NCBI GenBank assembly: GCA_015522885.1
Contig: WALJ01000187.1
Location: 1-10,383, forward strand
Reading direction: 5' to 3'
Length of the DNA stretch: 10,383 nt
Origin: Thermoplasmata archaeon
GTDB lineage: Archaea > Thermoplasmatota > Thermoplasmata > WALJ01
In this document: positions 1 through 7,213 of the stretch, in pieces
How the letters are laid out: every line of letters starts with the position of its first letter
Position numbering within the stretch: position 1 is the first letter of the stretch
Program-made: the position numbers and the translations under genes
Notes under the pieces: model-generated
Told to the model about the DNA's origin: nothing
Databases searched by the model: none
What the model saw: the letters and a program-made list of their open reading frames with translations, nothing else

Positions 1-936
1 CTATTCTTCCCCTATTTTCGTTTTCTTTCCCTTATCGGCCACGAGAACGACCCTGCTCGGTTCATACTCACCCACAAGTTCCTTTCCCAGCAGCGCTCCG
101 ATTTTTCTGCCAAAGTCCCTTATCTCGGTGTGAGACGGCATGTTCGCCATTGTCATCCTTTCCCTTGAATAGCCGACGAACACATACCCTTTTGCCTCTA
201 TGAAATCGGGGTCCGCTTTCTCTATGAGCTTTGCGTACTCCTCCTCATGCCCCTGCATGTTCCAGTCCTTGACAAGGGTGTGGCGTATAACGGTTCTCGT
301 GTCCAGCGAAGGCAGGAGTTCCAGAGTCTCGTTCAGTCTCTCCCAGCCGTTGGGTATCATAGGCACAAGGAGCCTCTCGTATATCTCTGGGTTGGGTGCG
401 GCAACGGTTACATATAGTTGCGTCGGCAGCGGGTCAAGGTTCTCTATCACCTTGGGAAGAGTGCCGTTGCTCACCAGAAAGGTTGTCATTCCCCTTTTAT
501 GCGCAAGCTCTATGAACTCTCCCAGCCTCGGATATATCGTCGGTTCTCCGCTCAATGATATGGCTATCTGGTTCGGATTGTAGGCTTCCTCCCACATCTC
601 CCTGCTCACCCTCGGATCTCCCTTGAAGCCGGAGATAAGCTCTCTCTGGGCCTTTATCGATTCGTCCAGTATGAACTCGGGGTCGTCCACCTGTTTTAGA
701 GCGCTCTCCGTGAACGCCTGAAATCTCCAGCAGAAGAGGCAGTTCTGCGTGCACTGGTTCAGTGCGGGGGACATCTGGAGGCATCTGTGGGACCGTATCC
801 CGTAAAAAACTTCCTTGTAGCAGGGCCTTCCCCTGACCAGCTTTTCCTTCAGCCAGTGGCAGAGCTTGACGCCGCTGTGCTCGCCTATTACGCGGTAGTG
901 CTGTTTCTCCAGTATCCTTTTGAGTTCGGGCTCCAT
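1..936 (-). CDS. taw1: tRNA 4-demethylwyosine synthase (Taw1/TYW1), radical SAM enzyme
   Basis: In the known family this enzyme condenses N1-methylguanosine-37 of tRNA-Phe with carbons from pyruvate to make 4-demethylwyosine, the tricyclic core of wyosine bases; it acts in the cytoplasm. The protein is 311 residues, the length I recall for the Methanocaldococcus enzyme. The radical-SAM motif CTQNCLFC supplies Cys62, Cys66 and Cys69. Cys26, Cys39 and Cys52 fall where the second Fe-S cluster of archaeal TYW1 is bound, so both clusters look intact. Further family features are a glycine-rich SAM-site stretch (SLSGEPTIYPRL, about residues 127-138) and LVSNGT near 154. The stop codon is the first three bases of the window, so the gene is complete. 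The ATG is preceded by GAGG (943-946 read on the minus strand) with 6 nt spacing. A weak TATA-like stretch lies at 964-973, or the gene may be read from the PIN fragment upstream. Confidence 0.95.
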   Translation of the reverse strand: MEPELKRILEKQHYRVIGEHSGVKLCHWLKEKLVRGRPCYKEVFYGIRSHRCLQMSPALNQCTQNCLFCWRFQAFTESALKQVDDPEFILDESIKAQRELISGFKGDPRVSREMWEEAYNPNQIAISLSGEPTIYPRLGEFIELAHKRGMTTFLVSNGTLPKVIENLDPLPTQLYVTVAAPNPEIYERLLVPMIPNGWERLNETLELLPSLDTRTVIRHTLVKDWNMQGHEEEYAKLIEKADPDFIEAKGYVFVGYSRERMTMANMPSHTEIRDFGRKIGALLGKELVGEYEPSRVVLVADKGKKTKIGEE

Positions 937-987
937 CTTATGCCTCTGCTACCGCTATCGCAGAGAGTATTTGGGGTTTTTGGAAGA

Positions 988-1212
988 TTACCGTGAGAAC
1001 ATATCTAGGAGTTCGGAGCTTGTGTAAACTCGTACTTCCTCCTGCCTCTTAAGAAGTGCGTCGTTTGACCATATGGCGGCACCCATGAGCATTGCTACGG
1101 CGAAGTACGGGGCGTCGTTCTTGTCGGGAGACTTTTCTTCCGCATGGGAAAGCAGAGCTTCGGTTTCCTCCCTCGGTATGAAGATCAGATATTGTCTTTG
1201 AACAGTCCGCAT
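988..1212 (-). CDS. C-terminal half of a PIN-domain (VapC-like) protein, probably a gene remnant
   Basis: The 74-residue product reads like the second half of a PIN nuclease. Residues about 31-72 hold KNDAPYFAVAMLMGAAIWSND followed by a strand and TSSELLDMF; PIN proteins end in this way, with an acidic residue before the APY/ALA helix, the W(S/T)ND segment and a closing (T)xELL helix. Full PIN proteins are about 120-150 residues and begin with a strand carrying the first catalytic Asp (xDTNxxI). That half is missing, and I found no such motif in any frame of the 275 bases upstream. Without it, nuclease activity is unlikely. No VapB-like antitoxin gene is visible. A TATA-like box and a GGTGA motif sit upstream of this ATG, so the fragment may still be transcribed. 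It lies 51 nt upstream of taw1 on the same strand. The PIN assignment is by motif pattern only. Confidence 0.6.
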   Translation of the reverse strand: MRTVQRQYLIFIPREETEALLSHAEEKSPDKNDAPYFAVAMLMGAAIWSNDALLKRQEEVRVYTSSELLDMFSR

Positions 1213-1487
1213 AATTTACAGTCACCGACCTAACTTTGTTAACTTATATCTTTGACAGATAGCCTTCCTCAGGTCGCTTCGCCTTCCCTTGGAAGGCTAG
1301 CTTATGAAATCGAGGATTTCATTCGGGACTACCACTCAGAGACATTATTAGTTTAGAAGGTTATGTCTCCGACTATAAAGCCTCAGCATGGAAAAATCTG
1401 GAAGAGGAGCGCAAATCCCCTCAATGCGGATTCGAAAGAGATGTTTTTCCAAAGAAGCGGATGAAAACAGGATTTTCAATTTCCATA
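1213..1487. other. Intergenic spacer with clustered inverted repeats; no gene recognised
   Basis: I see no convincing coding sequence, tRNA or CRISPR repeat in this spacer between ileS and the PIN fragment. It does hold three hairpins within about 90 bases. GCCTTCC (1281-1287) pairs with GGAAGGC (1291-1297) across 3 nt; the outer AGCCTTCC at 1261-1268 could instead pair with 1291-1298. ATGAAATC (1304-1311) pairs with GATTTCAT (1315-1322) across 3 nt. GAGACAT (1339-1345) pairs with ATGTCTC (1363-1369) across 17 nt. An 8-bp direct repeat, GATTTTCA, occurs at 1471-1478 and 1491-1498, the second copy inside the ileS end. The hairpins could belong to a structured RNA, to the ileS 3' end, or to the end of a decayed palindrome-tipped mobile element. 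The sequence does not decide between these. Confidence 0.5.
1222..1252 (-). promoter_or_regulatory. Possible promoter and ribosome binding site of the PIN fragment
   Basis: On the minus strand AAGATATAAG (1252-1243) resembles an archaeal TATA box. Its centre is about 35 bp from the ATG at 1212, giving a predicted transcript start near 1220. GGTGA (1226-1222) is a possible Shine-Dalgarno element 9 nt from the ATG, but it lies at the edge of the predicted transcript, so the two assignments are partly in competition. Confidence 0.35.
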
Positions 1488-4400
1488 TCAGATTTTCATT
1501 ATCTTAATCCTTATCTTCATCCCATCTACTTTCCATTCGGTCCCCATGTTTTCGGCCTTTTCCATCCTTTCCGAGAGAGTCTCCTTCATTATATAATCTC
1601 TGTGCTTCTCTATGGCCTTCTCAAGCTCTGCGTCTCCGGTGTATGATGTCTCGATACGAGCATCGTATTCCAAATCCATGTCCTTCCTCATGTTCTGAAT
1701 CCTTCTGACGATTTCCCTTGCGAGACCCTCGTATCTCAATTCAGGCGTTATCTCTGTGTTCATAAGAACAGATACCGAGGTTCCCTCGGCCTGCGCTCCC
1801 GAATAACCCTCTTTTACCTTGTCGACTATTATGACATCCTCCTGCGATATGCTCAGCCCGTCGAAGTCCAGCACTTCCCCTTTTCTGAGCCTTTCCACAT
1901 CCTCCGGTTTAAGCGAGTTTATTATTCCTATTGCGTCTTTCATCCTTGCCCTGAACTTGGGGCCGAGAACGCCGTAATTCGGAGATATGCTCGCTTCCAT
2001 CATACCGGCGCTCTGCGTCAGCGTTATATCCTTGATATTCAGTTCTTCTTTGATAACATCCGCAAAGCGCTTCAATTTCTTCAAATCCCCCGCAGGCCCG
2101 CTGATTATCGCCTCGCTCAGAGGCATCCTCAGCTTTATGTTGGCGCTCTGCCTTGCCCTTCTTCCGGCTTCGACAACCTTTATGACAAGCCCCATATGGC
2201 TCTCGAGTTCCTCATCCACCATAGTCTCATCGCATTCTGGATAGGAGCACATGAACAGGCTTTCCGGAGCATCCGAATCCGCGGAGCGCACAAGGTTCCG
2301 ATACATCTTCTCCGCTATGAACGGTGTCATCGGCCCCATCAGCTTCGTCAGTGTGACAAGTGCCGCGTAAAGAGCCTCGTAAGCGCCTTTCTTCTCCTCA
2401 GCGCTCCCTTCCCAGAACCTTCTTCTGGATCTGCGCAGATACCAGTTGCTGAGTTCGTCTATGAACTGCATGACAGCCCTTCCGGAGCGGTGTATCTCGT
2501 AGGAATCAAAGCCTTCCCTGACCTCTTTTACAAGCGAGTTCAGCCTCGATAAGAGCCAGCGGTCCAGCTCGTCCTCTATTTTTCCGCCTTCGGGCCTGAA
2601 ATTGTCCAGATTGGCATTGGTAACGAAAAACGAATAGACATTCCACAGCGTGCCTATGCTCTTGCTCATGGTATCCTTGACAAGCTCGTCTCCGAAGCGC
2701 TTCGAGTACCAGACCGGCGAGGTGTAGAAGTAAAATCTCACGGCATCCGCACCGAATCTCTCCATTATCTCGTCGGGTTTTACGGCATTCCCCTTGCTCT
2801 TGCTCATCTTCTCGCCGTCTTCGTCCAGTATCAGGCCGAGAGTAAGAACGTTCCTGTAAGGCGCTCTGTCGAAGGTCATCGTGTTCACGGCCAACAGGGT
2901 GTAAAACCATCCCCTCGTCTGGTCTATGGCCTCGGTTATGAAATCAACCGGGAAGGAGCGCTCGAACTCCTCCCTGTTTTCAAAAGGATAGTGGAACTGC
3001 GCAAAAGGAGCGCTCCCCGAATCGTACCATCCGTCTATGGTGTACGGCTCTCTCTTCATGGGTTTGCCGCATTCGGGGCACTTCAGCTCCACCTCGTCAA
3101 CCCACGGCCTGTGTGGCTCGAAGTCATCGGGCAGGGAACCTGCCATCTTTCTCAGCTCTTCTATAGAGGAGATACATATCTGATGCCCGTTCTCACAGGT
3201 CCACACCGGAAGAGGGGTTCCCCAGTACCTGTTCCTGCTCAGTGCCCAGTCCTTCAGTTCCTCCAGAAAATTGCCGAACCTCCCGTGTTTCAGATGCTCG
3301 GGCTTCCAGTTCACGGTATCGTTGTTTCTTATCAGGTTCTCCCTTATCGCAGAGGTCTTCACGAACCACGTGTCAAGTGCATAGTAAAGCAGGGGCGAGC
3401 CGCAGCGCCAGCAGAAAGGATAGGTATGCGTTACCTTTCCATGAGCGTAAAGCAGTCCTCTCTTCTCAAGGTCTATCATTATGTCCCTGTCGCAGTCCTT
3501 CACGAACCTGCCCTTATAAGGAAGAACCTGGGACGTGAATCTTCCCGCTTCGTCCACGGGTTTCACCATTCCGACGCCTTTCTTTTTGCAGAGTTCGTGG
3601 TCATCGACACCGAAGGCAGGTGCTATGTGCACGATTCCCGTTCCTTCTTCAAGGCTTACGAAATCCGCATCCGCAACATAGTGGGAATCCGTATCCGGTT
3701 TCACATACGGATATATCGGCTCGTATCTCTTTCCTAGGAGTTCTTTCCCCTTCATCTCTCTGATTATCTTATACTCCCCTTTTAGTACCTGAACTCTTCC
3801 CTTTGCGAGATACAGCTTTTCTCCGTTGTGCTCGACCAGAACATAGTCCATATCCTTTCCGACAGCCAGAAGAAGGTTGGATATCAGAGTCCACGGAGTG
3901 GTGGTCCATACTAAGAAATAGGCATCTTCGTCCTTTACCCTGAATTTCACGAAGACCGAAGGGTCCTTTGTTTCTCTGTAACCCTGTGCGACTTCGTGGC
4001 TCGATAAAGGTGTACCGCAGCGGGGGCAGTACGGAACTACCTTGTAATCCTTGAAAAGCAGGCCTTTCTTCCATGCCTGACTGAGGGACCACCAGACGCT
4101 TTCTATGTATTCGTCTCTCATGGTTACATACGCATTCTTCGTATCCATCCAGAATCCTATGCGCTCCGACATTCGCTCCCATTCCCCTTTGTACTTGAAA
4201 ACGCTCTTCTTGCAGAGCTGGTTGAACCTTTTTATCCCGAATTTCTCGATGTCCGCCTTGCTTTTTGAGCCTATCTCCTTTTCAACTTCTATCTCGACAG
4301 GCAGGCCGTGGCAGTCCCACCCTGCTATGTACGGTTCGACATCGTAGCCGTCCATAAGCTTATACCTCAGAAAAGCATCCTTTATCGCTCTGGTGAGCGC

Positions 4401-4586
4401 ATGGCCTATGTGCGGCATGCCGTTGGCTGTCGGAGGGCCTTCGAGGAATATGAAGCGCTCCTTTCCCTTTCTTACGGCCCTTGATTTCTCGAATATCTTG
4501 TTCTCTTTCCAGAACTCAATCACTTCCTTCTCGAGTTCCGGGAACCTGACACCGGGTTTGACCTCTTCAAACACTCTTTCAGCCAT
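1488..4586 (-). CDS. ileS: Isoleucyl-tRNA synthetase, full length, IleRS2-like
   Basis: This class I synthetase charges tRNA-Ile with isoleucine and hydrolyses mischarged Val-tRNA. The 1032-residue protein is complete. The HIGH motif is at 59-62 (PHIGHALT) and KMSKS at 593-597. The inserted CP1 editing domain shows the Thr-rich TTTPWT near 228-233 and the GTGIVHIAPAFGVDDHE segment near 315-331. Cysteine pairs suggesting zinc sites are CPRC (187-190), CWRC (392-395) and CPEC in the stretch before the GWYDSG motif. The C-terminal part has WNVYSFF and the helical anticodon-binding domain. The motif wording (GPPTANGMPHIGH, VVPYCPRCGTPLSSHEVA, WALSRNRYWGTPLP) matches the IleRS2 type known from Thermus and eukaryotic cytosol better than the GPPYxxGxxHxGTAWNK form I recall for many euryarchaea. 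The ATG at 4586 is supported by AGGTGA just upstream. The gene is divergent from lonB. Confidence 0.97.
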   Translation of the reverse strand: MAERVFEEVKPGVRFPELEKEVIEFWKENKIFEKSRAVRKGKERFIFLEGPPTANGMPHIGHALTRAIKDAFLRYKLMDGYDVEPYIAGWDCHGLPVEIEVEKEIGSKSKADIEKFGIKRFNQLCKKSVFKYKGEWERMSERIGFWMDTKNAYVTMRDEYIESVWWSLSQAWKKGLLFKDYKVVPYCPRCGTPLSSHEVAQGYRETKDPSVFVKFRVKDEDAYFLVWTTTPWTLISNLLLAVGKDMDYVLVEHNGEKLYLAKGRVQVLKGEYKIIREMKGKELLGKRYEPIYPYVKPDTDSHYVADADFVSLEEGTGIVHIAPAFGVDDHELCKKKGVGMVKPVDEAGRFTSQVLPYKGRFVKDCDRDIMIDLEKRGLLYAHGKVTHTYPFCWRCGSPLLYYALDTWFVKTSAIRENLIRNNDTVNWKPEHLKHGRFGNFLEELKDWALSRNRYWGTPLPVWTCENGHQICISSIEELRKMAGSLPDDFEPHRPWVDEVELKCPECGKPMKREPYTIDGWYDSGSAPFAQFHYPFENREEFERSFPVDFITEAIDQTRGWFYTLLAVNTMTFDRAPYRNVLTLGLILDEDGEKMSKSKGNAVKPDEIMERFGADAVRFYFYTSPVWYSKRFGDELVKDTMSKSIGTLWNVYSFFVTNANLDNFRPEGGKIEDELDRWLLSRLNSLVKEVREGFDSYEIHRSGRAVMQFIDELSNWYLRRSRRRFWEGSAEEKKGAYEALYAALVTLTKLMGPMTPFIAEKMYRNLVRSADSDAPESLFMCSYPECDETMVDEELESHMGLVIKVVEAGRRARQSANIKLRMPLSEAIISGPAGDLKKLKRFADVIKEELNIKDITLTQSAGMMEASISPNYGVLGPKFRARMKDAIGIINSLKPEDVERLRKGEVLDFDGLSISQEDVIIVDKVKEGYSGAQAEGTSVSVLMNTEITPELRYEGLAREIVRRIQNMRKDMDLEYDARIETSYTGDAELEKAIEKHRDYIMKETLSERMEKAENMGTEWKVDGMKIRIKIMKI

Positions 4587-4590
4587 TCAT

Positions 4591-4630
4591 TCACCTGAGC
4601 ACAGCCCGATAAAATGAGAGTTATTTAAGT
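4591..4630 (-). promoter_or_regulatory. ileS promoter (TATA box) and Shine-Dalgarno
   Basis: Read on the minus strand, ACTTAAATAA (4630-4621) is a TATA-like box. Its centre predicts a transcript start near 4599, giving a leader of about 13 nt. That leader contains AGGTGA (4596-4591), a Shine-Dalgarno motif 4 nt from the ATG at 4586. The agreement of the two signals supports this start codon. Confidence 0.6.
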
Positions 4631-4654
4631 TTTGCAGAAAATTCGGGAATTGCA

Positions 4655-4672
4655 AAGAGGACATGTCCTCTT
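4655..4672. promoter_or_regulatory. Perfect 18-bp palindrome, candidate operator
   Basis: AAGAGGACATGTCCTCTT is a perfect inverted repeat with no spacer, nine bases per half. It lies in the non-coding divergent region, about 25 bp upstream of the ileS TATA box and about 46 bp before the first of two TATA-like boxes on the lonB side. Length, symmetry and position fit a site for a dimeric regulator. The protein that binds it, and which gene it would control, cannot be told from the sequence. Confidence 0.5.
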
Positions 4673-4716
4673 CATCTCCACTTTCCTGTCATATTCCGGA
4701 AACTATGGCAACGCTC

Positions 4717-4726
4717 CTTATAAAAC
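4717..4726. promoter_or_regulatory. Second TATA-like box in the ileS/lonB divergent region
   Basis: CTTATAAAAC fits an archaeal TATA box better than the box closest to lonB. Read toward lonB it predicts a start near 4748 and a leader of about 58 nt. Read the other way it predicts a start near 4695 and a roughly 110-nt ileS leader that would include the 18-bp palindrome. The direction is not resolved. Confidence 0.4.
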
Positions 4727-4758
4727 CGCTTGTGTACCGAGCAAAAATAATGTAAAAC

Positions 4759-4800
4759 TTTATTAACTTCCTATTTGTATGAGTTATCGGTAATTGGTGA
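4759..4800 (+). promoter_or_regulatory. lonB proximal promoter and Shine-Dalgarno
   Basis: TTTATTAA (4759-4766) is a TATA-like box predicting a transcript start near 4789. GGTGA (4796-4800) lies 5 nt before the ATG at 4806. This makes ATG 4806 the best lonB start; TTG 4794 would lie upstream of this motif and GTG 4797 overlaps it. Confidence 0.55.
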
Positions 4801-4805
4801 ATCGA

Positions 4806-6755
4806 ATGGTGGAAACGGAACTTCCGGATGTTAACGAATGGATAAAAGCTCAGGATTTCGAGAGCACCGCAGAGATAAAGGTGCCGGAGCATCTGGCAGA
4901 CCAGGTCATAGGTCAGGAAAGAGCGGTGGAGATAGTGAAAAAGGCCGCCAAACAGAAAAGACATGTGATGCTCATAGGAGACCCCGGGACAGGCAAATCC
5001 ATGCTGGCCCAGTCAATGGTTGACTTTCTGCCGAGGCAGAAGATGCAGGACATACTCGTCTATCCGAATCCTGATGACTCGAACATGCCTCTCATAAGAA
5101 CCGTACCGGCGGGAAGGGGAAAGTTGATAGTCGACAAGCACAAAAAGGAGGCTGCGGAGAGGAAGGCCCAAAGAGCCCAGACGATGAGCACCATGCTCCT
5201 GCTTCTTGTCGGATTCTCGATAATCATGTTTCTCATGTTCATGGAACCGATGGTTCTCCTCACCGGGCTTCTCATAGCAGCTCTGCTGTTCATGGCAACC
5301 CGCTCTTATCCGATGATGAACAAAGAGGACGATGATGTCCCCAAACTCCTCGTTTACCACGAACCCAATGAAAAACCGCCTTTCATAGATGCCACCGGAA
5401 GCCATGCGGGCGCTCTCCTCGGAGATGTCAGGCATGACCCGTTCCAGAGCGGAGGTCTGGAAACTCCGGCGCATCAGAGGGTCGAAGCAGGGGCGATACA
5501 CAAGGCCAACGGCGGCGTGCTCTTCGTGGATGAGATAAACATGCTCAGGCTGGAATCCCAGCAGAGCCTTCTTACAGCACTTCAGGAGAAGAAATTTCCG
5601 ATATTCGGGCAGAGCGAGCGCTCCGCGGGTGCGATGGTCAAGACAGAGCCGGTGCCTACTGATTTCGTTCTTGTGGCCGCCGGAAACCTCGATGCGATGG
5701 AAGGCATGCATCCGGCGCTCCGTTCCAGAATAAGGGGCTACGGGTATGAAATATACATGAATGTTGCGATGGACGATACCGATGAGAACCGCAAAAAGCT
5801 CATAAGGTTCGTGGCTCAGGAAGTCAAGAAGGACGGCAAGATTCCGCATTTCGCAAAGGACGGGGTTGCAGAGATAATAAAAGAGGCACAGAGGCGCTCC
5901 GGAAGAAGGGGCAAGCTGACTCTCAGGCTCAGGGAACTCGGCGGGCTTGTCAGAGTTGCGGGTGATGTGGCCAAATCCACCGGAGCAAAACTCGTGAGAG
6001 CGGAGCATGTGATAAAGGCAAAGGAGAGCGCAAGGTCTCTGGAGCAGCAGATAGCCGAGAGATACCTCGAGATGAGAAAGGACTACAGCACTTTTGTGAA
6101 CAAGGGTTCTGCCGTGGGTGTGGTAAACGGTCTGGCTGCAATAGGCGGGGAATCGGGTGTTTCCGATTACTCCGGCATAGTTCTTCCGATAGTGGCCGAG
6201 GTCACGCCCGCACAGACAAAGTCGGGTGGAAGGATAATAGCCACAGGAAAGCTCGGGGAGATCGCAAAAGAGGCAGTCGAGAATGTGTCCGCCATTATAA
6301 AGAAATACACCGGAGAGGACATAAGCAATCACGATGTTCACATACAGTTCATAGGTACATACGAAGGTGTGGAAGGAGACAGCGCGTCCATATCGGTCGC
6401 TACTGCGGTCATATCCGCTCTTGAAGATGTGCCTGTTGACCAGAGCACGGCCATGACAGGTTCTCTGACCGTAAGAGGGCAGGTCCTTCCGGTAGGCGCG
6501 GTATCCGCAAAGATAGAGGCCGCCATAGCCGCAGGGTTGAAAAAGGTCATAATCCCGAGAGAGAATATGAAGGATGTGCTCCTTGATGAAAAATATCGGA
6601 ATATGATCGAGATAATTCCCGCTGACAACATGAACGATGTCCTCAAAAACGCGCTGGTCGGCTCGAAAAAGGACTCACTTCTGGAAAGGCTCTCCGCAAT
6701 GGTGCCGAAGCCTTCTACCGAGAAAGAACCTCCGCCGAAACCGATGCCCTCATGA
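4806..6755 (+). CDS. lonB: ATP-dependent protease LonB, membrane-anchored archaeal type
   Basis: Archaeal LonB is an AAA+ protease that unfolds and degrades damaged or regulatory proteins at the inner face of the membrane. Numbering from ATG 4806 (649 residues, normal for the family), Walker A is GDPGTGKS at 58-65. Two hydrophobic helices inserted in the ATPase domain, about 130-144 and 147-166, form the membrane anchor. Walker B is GVLFVDE at 237-243. The C-terminal protease domain has the catalytic Ser526 in EGDSAS and Lys569 in PVGAVSAK, so the Ser-Lys dyad is intact. There is no long N-terminal substrate domain, which separates it from bacterial LonA. It is divergent from ileS, and archease follows 33 nt later behind its own TATA box. 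TTG 4794 and GTG 4797 are in-frame alternative starts. The start is less certain than the function. Confidence 0.95.
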   Translation: MVETELPDVNEWIKAQDFESTAEIKVPEHLADQVIGQERAVEIVKKAAKQKRHVMLIGDPGTGKSMLAQSMVDFLPRQKMQDILVYPNPDDSNMPLIRTVPAGRGKLIVDKHKKEAAERKAQRAQTMSTMLLLLVGFSIIMFLMFMEPMVLLTGLLIAALLFMATRSYPMMNKEDDDVPKLLVYHEPNEKPPFIDATGSHAGALLGDVRHDPFQSGGLETPAHQRVEAGAIHKANGGVLFVDEINMLRLESQQSLLTALQEKKFPIFGQSERSAGAMVKTEPVPTDFVLVAAGNLDAMEGMHPALRSRIRGYGYEIYMNVAMDDTDENRKKLIRFVAQEVKKDGKIPHFAKDGVAEIIKEAQRRSGRRGKLTLRLRELGGLVRVAGDVAKSTGAKLVRAEHVIKAKESARSLEQQIAERYLEMRKDYSTFVNKGSAVGVVNGLAAIGGESGVSDYSGIVLPIVAEVTPAQTKSGGRIIATGKLGEIAKEAVENVSAIIKKYTGEDISNHDVHIQFIGTYEGVEGDSASISVATAVISALEDVPVDQSTAMTGSLTVRGQVLPVGAVSAKIEAAIAAGLKKVIIPRENMKDVLLDEKYRNMIEIIPADNMNDVLKNALVGSKKDSLLERLSAMVPKPSTEKEPPPKPMPS

Positions 6756-6758
6756 AAG

Positions 6759-6768
6759 CTTTTTTAAC
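6759..6768 (+). promoter_or_regulatory. Archease TATA box, also a possible lonB terminator T-tract
   Basis: CTTTTTTAAC begins 3 nt after the lonB stop. Its centre is 25.5 bp before the archease ATG, placing the transcript start at or next to that codon, as in leaderless genes. The same six T residues in the non-template strand could release RNA polymerase at the lonB end, since archaeal termination relies on T-tracts. Confidence 0.6.
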
Positions 6769-6788
6769 ACCTGTCTTATCACAGGCTG

Positions 6789-7205
6789 ATGAGCGGCTTT
6801 GAACTTATAGAGCACACGGCAGATGTCGGTGTAAGAGCATGGGGCGACACGATAGAAGAGGCATTCGAAGAGGCGGCGCTCGGCATGTTCTCGATAATGG
6901 GGGATGCCTCAAAGGCTGATGAAGTGGGAGAGGTAGAAGTAATGCTTGAGAGCGAAGAATTGGGAGAGCTTCTTGTGGACTGGCTCTCGGAACTTCTTTA
7001 CCTTTTCGATGCGGAGCGGGCTTTTCTCTGCAGGTTCGATGTAAGAATAGAGAAAAAAGGGAAGCTGAAGCTGACCGGAAAGGCATACGGAGAGGAATAT
7101 AAGCCTGAAAAACACGGCATGGGCACGGAAATAAAGGCCGTAACATACCACATACTGGAAGTGAATGAAGAGAAAAAAGAGGTAAGGGTTCTGTTCGACA
7201 TATGA
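6789..7205 (+). CDS. Archease, activator of the RtcB tRNA-splicing ligase
   Basis: Archease promotes guanylylation and multiple turnover of the RNA ligase RtcB, which joins tRNA exons after intron removal. The 138-residue protein has the normal family length. It starts with FELIEHTADVGVRAWG, the signature N-terminal strand with Asp12 in HTAD. It also shows the EAFEEAALGMF helix, LLVDWLSELLYLFDAE near 62-77, the EIKAVTYHIL segment near 116-125, and ends in RVLFDI, whose Asp is the conserved C-terminal metal ligand of the family. No rtcB is in the window. The ATG is supported by a TATA box at leaderless spacing and there is no clear Shine-Dalgarno. The GINS51-like gene follows after 8 nt, so the two are probably co-transcribed. 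Confidence 0.93.
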   Translation: MSGFELIEHTADVGVRAWGDTIEEAFEEAALGMFSIMGDASKADEVGEVEVMLESEELGELLVDWLSELLYLFDAERAFLCRFDVRIEKKGKLKLTGKAYGEEYKPEKHGMGTEIKAVTYHILEVNEEKKEVRVLFDI

Positions 7206-7213
7206 GGTGAGGT

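Noticed and set aside
1427..1484. Minus-strand mini-ORF of about 20 codons just downstream of ileS
   Set aside because: It starts with an ATG inside the spacer but has no Shine-Dalgarno, no family resemblance and is too short to support.
1461..1646. 61-codon plus-strand frame over the ileS 3' end
   Set aside because: Most of it is antisense to the conserved reading frame of ileS and it shows no motif or ribosome site.
2991..3737. 248-codon open frame antisense to ileS
   Set aside because: It is fully inside the ileS catalytic core on the other strand and has no family motif or own promoter.
4655..4672. 18-bp palindrome as a transcription terminator
   Set aside because: It lies upstream of both divergent genes, has no loop and no T-tract, so an operator-like role fits better.
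4794..4805. Upstream lonB starts at TTG 4794 and GTG 4797
   Set aside because: They precede or overlap the GGTGA motif that is well spaced for ATG 4806; kept only as alternatives.
5013..6341. 442-codon open frame antisense to lonB
   Set aside because: It lies wholly opposite the conserved ATPase and protease domains of LonB. The peptide is rich in Cys, His, Arg and Leu with no recognisable motif, as expected for a shadow of biased codons.
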